Source of the DNA: Cryobacterium sp. MLB-32
GTDB taxonomy: Bacteria; Actinomycetota; Actinomycetes; Actinomycetales; Microbacteriaceae
NCBI RefSeq assembly: GCF_000738085.1
Contig: NZ_JPRS01000072.1
Location: 1-44,355 of the forward strand
Reading direction: 5' to 3'
DNA: 44,355 nucleotides
This document shows positions 40,046 through 44,355 of the stretch, piece by piece. The number at the start of each line of letters is the position of its first letter. Positions within the stretch are counted from its first letter, which is position 1. The translations under genes were made by a program, and so were the position numbers. The notes below the pieces were generated by a model. The model was not told the origin of the DNA. It worked only from the letters and a program-made list of their open reading frames with translations, and made no database searches.

Positions 40046-42291
40046 TGTGATTCTCCTTTATTTCTTGGTGAGGCTATTTCTTGGTGGGACTCGTGCGTTG
40101 TACTGCTGGGTGAAGCGGTCGGATCGGTCTGTGTGAGCTCCACGTGGTGGCAGGCTGCTTCCACCGTTCCGTGGGGCGTCAGGTGGGGATCGGCACTCGC
40201 ACAGAGGGCTTGCTTGTCTGCGTCGAGTGTCGTGAACAGCGGGCATCGGCTGCGAAAGTTGCACCCGTCAATGTGCTCCGTCGGACTGGGCAGGTCGCCC
40301 TCAAGCAACACTCGCTGGCGGCTGCGCTCGATGACGGGATCGGGAATGGGAGCCGCCGAGATGAGCGCTTGGGTGTACGGATGCCGCGGGTTGGAGAACA
40401 CCTCGGCCACCGGCCCATACTCCACGATGCGGCCCAGGTACATGACCGCAACCATGTCGGCAATCTGTCGCACGATGGCAAGGTCGTGGGCCACAAAGAG
40501 ATAGGAGAGGCCGAGCTGCTCCTTGAGGTCCTCGAGCAAGTTGATGACACCGGCCTGGATCGAGACATCAAGCGCCGACACGGGCTCATCGAGCACGACC
40601 AACCGAGGGTTGGTCGCCAACGCACGAGCGATGCCGATTCGCTGCCTCTGTCCTCCGGAGAATTCGTGCGGGTAGCGATCGGCCATCACCGGGTCCAGCC
40701 CAACCAAATCGAGCAGCTCTCGCACACGTTGACGAATCGCTTCCGGCTTCACCCCGTGCACGGTGAGGGGTTCGCCGATGATGTCGCCGATCGGCAGTCG
40801 AGGATCGATGGCCGCCATCGGGTCCTGAAAGACGATCTGCACTTCCTTGCGCAGACGAAGCTTCTCGGCGCGATTCAGCGTGGCCACGTCCTTGCCGTCG
40901 ATCAGGATCTGGCCTCCCTGGGGCTTGCTCATCTCGAGGATCTCGAGGATCGTCGTGGACTTACCGCAGCCCGACTCGCCGACGAGCCCGAGTGTCTGTC
41001 CCGCAGCCAGCGAGAAGGACACTCCGTCCACCGCCCGAACGGTTCCGATACGACGAGAAAATACCCCGCCCTTGGTGAGCGGAAAGTGACGTACGAGGTT
41101 TGACACGGTGAGCACCGGACCATCCTCCACACGCGTTTCGGCCTGCTTCACGGCCAAGGGCGCCGGCCGGGGAAAAATGTCCACGCGGGTGAGCGTTCCG
41201 GTGGCGATCTCTGCAGAGCGATGGCAGGCCGCCACGTGCGTGGCCGCAACCTCCCCCGTCAATTCGATGTCAGCGGCACCGTTACCGGTGGCGGTGCCGT
41301 GCTGAGCAAGTTCGGGCTCGATCTCCCGGCAGACATCGATCGCAATCGGGCAGCGCGCGGCAAAGGGGCATCCGCGCGGCAGCGCCGTGAGCGAGGGTGG
41401 CCGCCCCTCCAACGGAACAAGTCGCTGAGTGCCGGCTGTCTGCATATTGGGGACCGAACGCAGGAGCCCAATCGTGTAGGGCATATGCGGTTCGGCGAAG
41501 ACGTCAGCTGTGGTGCCGTTCTCCACGAGTTTGCCGGCATACATGACCGCAATGCGGTCGGCGTGTCCCGCCACGACGCCCAGGTCGTGGGTGATGAGCA
41601 CGACCGCGGCCCCGGTGAGTTCTTTTGCCGTTTCCAGCACTTCCAGGATCTGAGCCTGGATCGTCACGTCGAGTGCCGTCGTGGGTTCGTCGGCGACGAT
41701 GAGACGCGGGTCGTTAGCGATCGACATGGCGATCATGGCGCGCTGCCGCATCCCGCCGGAGAACTCGTGCGGAAAAGCCTTGGCCCGCCGCTCCGGATCG
41801 GGGATGCCGACCACGGTGAGGAGCTCCACGGCGCGCGCCCTGGCCGCTTTTTTACTCAGCGCGGCATCATGCAGGAGCAGAGCCTCCGCGATCTGGTCAC
41901 CGACCGTGTAGACGGGCGTCATGGCTGACAGGGGGTCCTGGAAGATCATGGCGATTTCTCGGCCGCGAATCTTCGAGAGCTCCCGGTCGTTGAGGTCGAG
42001 CAGGGCCCGGCCGCCAAAGGTGATGGTGCCGTCAATCACAGCCGAACTCGGCAGGAGGCCCATCAGTGCCAGGGACGAAACGGACTTTCCGGAGCCGGAT
42101 TCGCCGACGATTCCGAGGAACTCGCCCTCGTTCACCTGATAGCTGATGCCACGGACTGCATGGACGTCCGCCCCGCCCCGCTGCGGAAAAGTCACCGACA
42201 GGTCGGCGACCTCGAGAAGCGGCGTGCGCGCCTTCGAGTGGTTCCCTGTCGCGCGGGCAGCGGAGGAGAGGTCGGTCACAAAATTAGTCAC
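40042..42291 (-). CDS. Fused double ATPase of the peptide ABC transporter (DppD-DppF/OppDF type)
   Basis: A 749-residue protein with two complete ABC ATPases in tandem. Half 1 has Walker A GESGSGKS (63-70) and the signature FSGGMRQRAMIA. Half 2 has Walker A GESGCGKST (about 438-446) and FSGGQRQRIGIA. Each half ends in the C-rich oligopeptide-transporter extension (RGCPFAARCPIAIDVC; CNFRSRCPLF). It powers peptide import at the cytoplasmic face. GTG 42291 overlaps the dppC stop by 8 nt (GTGACTAA), and its own stop overlaps the binding-protein ATG. In most operons these are two separate genes. Confidence 0.94.
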   Translation of the reverse strand: MTNFVTDLSSAARATGNHSKARTPLLEVADLSVTFPQRGGADVHAVRGISYQVNEGEFLGIVGESGSGKSVSSLALMGLLPSSAVIDGTITFGGRALLDLNDRELSKIRGREIAMIFQDPLSAMTPVYTVGDQIAEALLLHDAALSKKAARARAVELLTVVGIPDPERRAKAFPHEFSGGMRQRAMIAMSIANDPRLIVADEPTTALDVTIQAQILEVLETAKELTGAAVVLITHDLGVVAGHADRIAVMYAGKLVENGTTADVFAEPHMPYTIGLLRSVPNMQTAGTQRLVPLEGRPPSLTALPRGCPFAARCPIAIDVCREIEPELAQHGTATGNGAADIELTGEVAATHVAACHRSAEIATGTLTRVDIFPRPAPLAVKQAETRVEDGPVLTVSNLVRHFPLTKGGVFSRRIGTVRAVDGVSFSLAAGQTLGLVGESGCGKSTTILEILEMSKPQGGQILIDGKDVATLNRAEKLRLRKEVQIVFQDPMAAIDPRLPIGDIIGEPLTVHGVKPEAIRQRVRELLDLVGLDPVMADRYPHEFSGGQRQRIGIARALATNPRLVVLDEPVSALDVSIQAGVINLLEDLKEQLGLSYLFVAHDLAIVRQIADMVAVMYLGRIVEYGPVAEVFSNPRHPYTQALISAAPIPDPVIERSRQRVLLEGDLPSPTEHIDGCNFRSRCPLFTTLDADKQALCASADPHLTPHGTVEAACHHVELTQTDPTASPSSTTHESHQEIASPRNKGESQ

Positions 42292-43234
42292 GGTTTACTC
42301 CCGAGGTCGGGTCGACGGCGTCGCGAAGGGCATCGCCCACGAGGCTGACCGCAAAGAGGGTTGCGACGAGAACGCCTGCGGGAAAGACGAACAGCCATGG
42401 TCGGGTGATGGCGGCGCTCGTGCCGTCGGAGAGCAGCGTGCCGAGCGACACGTCCGGGGCCCTGACACCGAAGCCGAAGTAGCTCAGGCTTGTTTCCGCC
42501 ATGATCGCTCCGACCACACCCAACGTCGCATCGATGATGAGCAGCGAGGCCACGTTGGGAATGATGTGCCGCCCGAGAATCCGTGGCATGGGCACACCCA
42601 TGTATCGGGCAGCCTTCACAAAGTCCTGATTCCGCAACGACCGGGTTTGGGAGCGAATCACCTGGGCCATAATCATCCAGCTGAATGCGGCCAGGAATAT
42701 GGTCAGGAACACCCAGGACAGTCCCTTGAAAAGCGGGCTGAGGATGACCAGCAGAATAAAAGAGGGCAGCACGAGAAGCAGGTTGATGCACCAGACGATG
42801 ACCTTGTCGACGATGCCGCCCATGTACCCGGCGACCGAGCCCGCCACTGCCGCGATCAGGGTGCCCAGCGGCCCGGCAATGAGTCCGATCACGAGTGATT
42901 TCTGCAGCCCCACGAGTGTCTGCGCATAAAGGTCCTGACCGATGCCGTTCGTGCCAAACCAATGCAACTGCGTCGGGCCGATTCCCATATTGAGTGGATC
43001 ACGCCCCGTTGCCGAGAACGGGTAGAAGACCGGACCGAGAATTGCCCACAGTGCAATCAACACGATCGCGATCGCGCCCACCCAGAACCGAGGGGTGTGG
43101 GTGAGGCGATGCCAGATGAGTCGGCCGCGCGATCGCGCCCGGGTTGAGCGGATGCCGCCCGCGAGGTTGGCACCACCGTCACTGCTCAGTGCCGAGGCGG
43201 TGCTTTCAACGGGCTTGATGTCGACGTCAGCCAT
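42284..43234 (-). CDS. Peptide ABC transporter permease, DppC/OppC type
   Basis: A 316-residue membrane protein with a cytoplasmic N-terminal segment and six predicted helices. The binding-protein-dependent permease signature is in the loop AARYMGVPMPRILGRHIIPNV (EAA-type motif). HWFGTNGIGQDLYAQTLVGLQKSL is typical of DppC. It forms the channel with the DppB-type protein. It starts 1 nt after the upstream permease gene stops (TGACATG), and its own stop overlaps the ATPase start. Confidence 0.94.
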   Translation of the reverse strand: MADVDIKPVESTASALSSDGGANLAGGIRSTRARSRGRLIWHRLTHTPRFWVGAIAIVLIALWAILGPVFYPFSATGRDPLNMGIGPTQLHWFGTNGIGQDLYAQTLVGLQKSLVIGLIAGPLGTLIAAVAGSVAGYMGGIVDKVIVWCINLLLVLPSFILLVILSPLFKGLSWVFLTIFLAAFSWMIMAQVIRSQTRSLRNQDFVKAARYMGVPMPRILGRHIIPNVASLLIIDATLGVVGAIMAETSLSYFGFGVRAPDVSLGTLLSDGTSAAITRPWLFVFPAGVLVATLFAVSLVGDALRDAVDPTSGVNRD

Positions 43235-43235
43235 G

Positions 43236-44219
43236 TCAGTACCTCACTCTCGGGTCGAGGGCTGAATACAGGATTTCGGACAGGGTCGAGGAGAACAGCA
43301 CGAGGACGGCCAGGAACAGCGTCGTGCCGGCCACACCGTTGATGTCGCTCTGCGTGATGGATTGAAGCGCAAACTCTCCCATGCCGTGGAATGAGAAAAC
43401 GATCTCGAGCATGATGGATCCGGAAATGAGAGTCCCGAAACTGTAGGCGAAGAACGTGGACATCGGGATCAACGCAACCCGCACACCGTGACGGACAAGC
43501 GCGGAATTGCGCGAGCGTCCTTTGGAGCGGGCCGTGCGGATGTAGTCGGCAGCCAGCACGTCGAGCATGACGCTGCGCTGATAGCGGGAGTAGCTGGCCG
43601 CGCCCATGAGCACGAGTGCGATGGTGGGCAAGAGCAGGTGAATCGCCCTGTCTCCGGCCAGGACCCACCAGGGTCCGGACAACCCGGCCGAGTATTCACC
43701 GGTGAAGTTGATGAGCTGTTTTCCGACGGCACCGTTCATGGCTGTCGCACCGATCATCAGGAGAACACCCACGACAAACGTCGGAGTCGCGAAGATCAGA
43801 TAGGAACTGTAGGTCACGACCTGGTCACTCGCGCGGTACTGCTTGACCGCGCCCCACACGCCGAACACGACGCCGAGCACGGCCCCAATGATGGAACCGA
43901 TCAGAAGGAGTCGAAGGCTCACCCCGGCACGGGCGACGATCTCATCGATGACAGGAGTGCCGCCGACGGTGTTGCCGAGCGACCCGTGGGCAACCAGATT
44001 GACGACCCAGTCCCACAAACGAGTGAGAACAGGCACATCCGGGTTGGCTCCGAGGCCGTTCAGAATCCCCGTAATGGTGGACTCGCTCGGCTGGGGATTT
44101 CGGCCGTAGTACTTGGCGGCCGGATCGAGGGCGATACTGGCGACGACGTATGCGAGGCAGGTTGCGATCGCGGACAGGATGAAATAGTTAACGAATCGAC
44201 GAGCAATATAAAAGATCAT
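43236..44219 (-). CDS. Peptide ABC transporter permease, DppB/OppB type
   Basis: A 327-residue permease with six predicted helices, first gene of the operon. It begins MIFYIARRFVNYFILSAIATCLAYVV and has the EAA-type loop DYIRTARSKGRSRNSALVRHGVRVALIP, the binding site for the ATPase. It ends LYSALDPRVRY, the usual DppB end. The ribosome site before ATG 44219 is weak (GGGGAC). A possible leader ORF stops 21 nt upstream. Confidence 0.94.
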   Translation of the reverse strand: MIFYIARRFVNYFILSAIATCLAYVVASIALDPAAKYYGRNPQPSESTITGILNGLGANPDVPVLTRLWDWVVNLVAHGSLGNTVGGTPVIDEIVARAGVSLRLLLIGSIIGAVLGVVFGVWGAVKQYRASDQVVTYSSYLIFATPTFVVGVLLMIGATAMNGAVGKQLINFTGEYSAGLSGPWWVLAGDRAIHLLLPTIALVLMGAASYSRYQRSVMLDVLAADYIRTARSKGRSRNSALVRHGVRVALIPMSTFFAYSFGTLISGSIMLEIVFSFHGMGEFALQSITQSDINGVAGTTLFLAVLVLFSSTLSEILYSALDPRVRY

Positions 44220-44240
44220 GCGGAATCGGTCCCCGATCCG

Positions 44241-44303
44241 TTAGAACCAGCACTCCGGCTTCCAGGAACAAACGACTGCCAATTTCAAACGTGTCGAAAC
44301 CAC
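44241..44303 (-). CDS. Possible 20-residue Cys/Trp-rich leader peptide of the transporter operon
   Basis: GTG 44303 has a perfect AGGAGG (44315-44310) at 6-nt spacing, the best ribosome site in this part of the window, better than that of dppB. The frame encodes 20 residues ending VCSWKPECWF, with two Cys and two Trp, then TAA at 44243-44241, 21 nt before dppB. This is the layout of a leader peptide that senses charged-tRNA supply. It is too short to prove coding by statistics. No alternative hairpin pair is obvious to me. Confidence 0.4.
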   Translation of the reverse strand: MVSTRLKLAVVCSWKPECWF

Positions 44304-44316
44304 GGTGATCCTCCTC

Positions 44317-44349
44317 TGCACCCTCGTGAGGTGCATGTGTACAGGTGCA
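44317..44349. promoter_or_regulatory. Triple TGCACC/GGTGCA repeat upstream of the transporter operon
   Basis: TGCACC (44317-44322) and GGTGCA (44330-44335) form an inverted repeat with a 7-nt spacer. A third GGTGCA at 44344-44349 repeats the second copy at a 14-nt step. It may be an operator; the true promoter probably lies here or just beyond the window. Confidence 0.4.
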
Positions 44350-44355
44350 AAGCAG

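Overview
The window is chromosomal DNA from a high-GC Gram-positive actinobacterium, most likely a Microbacteriaceae member (Cryobacterium/Leifsonia-like). This rests on actinobacterial marker families (DUF3107, DUF3117, actinobacterial TatB, a cysteine-poor Mrp, the fdxA-dapC pair, an AdnA-type helicase), on many leaderless genes whose -10 hexamer lies 6 nt before the start codon, and on an intergenic repeat of the GGTCTCGA...CTCGACCAGCG type. The species assignment is inference. I see no rRNA, tRNA, CRISPR array, transposase, phage gene or defence island.

Layout. 1-5.7 kb: an AdnA-like helicase (cut by the window edge), DUF3107, a small membrane protein, a ferritin-like protein and the DEAD-box helicase RhlE. 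5.7-10 kb: PHP phosphoesterase, membrane-anchored EEP-family protein, Xaa-Pro aminopeptidase and a GSP17M-type stress protein. 10-13.1 kb: an overlapping cassette of a soluble MgtE_N/CBS protein, DUF1003 and Mrp. 13.2-19.2 kb: a frameshifted succinate-semialdehyde dehydrogenase facing a patatin-ppk2 pair. 19.5-21.6 kb: a tip-less GreA-like factor, TatB, an O-methyltransferase and DUF3117. 21.6-25 kb: PIG-V-like mannosyltransferase and dapE, divergent from dapD. 25-27.7 kb: a frameshifted penicillin acylase. 27.7-31.8 kb: gltA, dapC, fdxA, a small membrane protein and a degenerate MshB-like protein. 31.8-35.4 kb: the efeUOB iron-uptake operon behind a DtxR/IdeR-type box. 35.4-38.1 kb: repeat cluster, lipoprotein, typA. 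38.3-44.3 kb: a peptide ABC transporter operon (permease, permease, fused double ATPase, frameshifted binding protein) with a possible leader peptide.

How the genes connect. dapC, dapD and dapE supply three steps of the succinylase route to meso-diaminopimelate and lysine. EfeB carries a Tat signal, and TatB is encoded 14 kb away. The mshB-like/membrane protein/fdxA/dapC order recalls the Mycobacterium mshB-Rv1171...fdxC-dapC region, but the MshB-like active site is lost.

I found no convincing wholly new multi-gene system. The observations most worth checking are: single-base losses that break three genes and perhaps the end of efeO; the degenerate MshB; the GreA-like protein without its acidic tip; the dapE/dapD promoter whose two -10 elements overlap; the Cys/Trp leader ORF with TGCACC repeats ahead of the peptide transporter; and the repeat family, including a 108-bp tandem duplication and a 36-bp inverted repeat.
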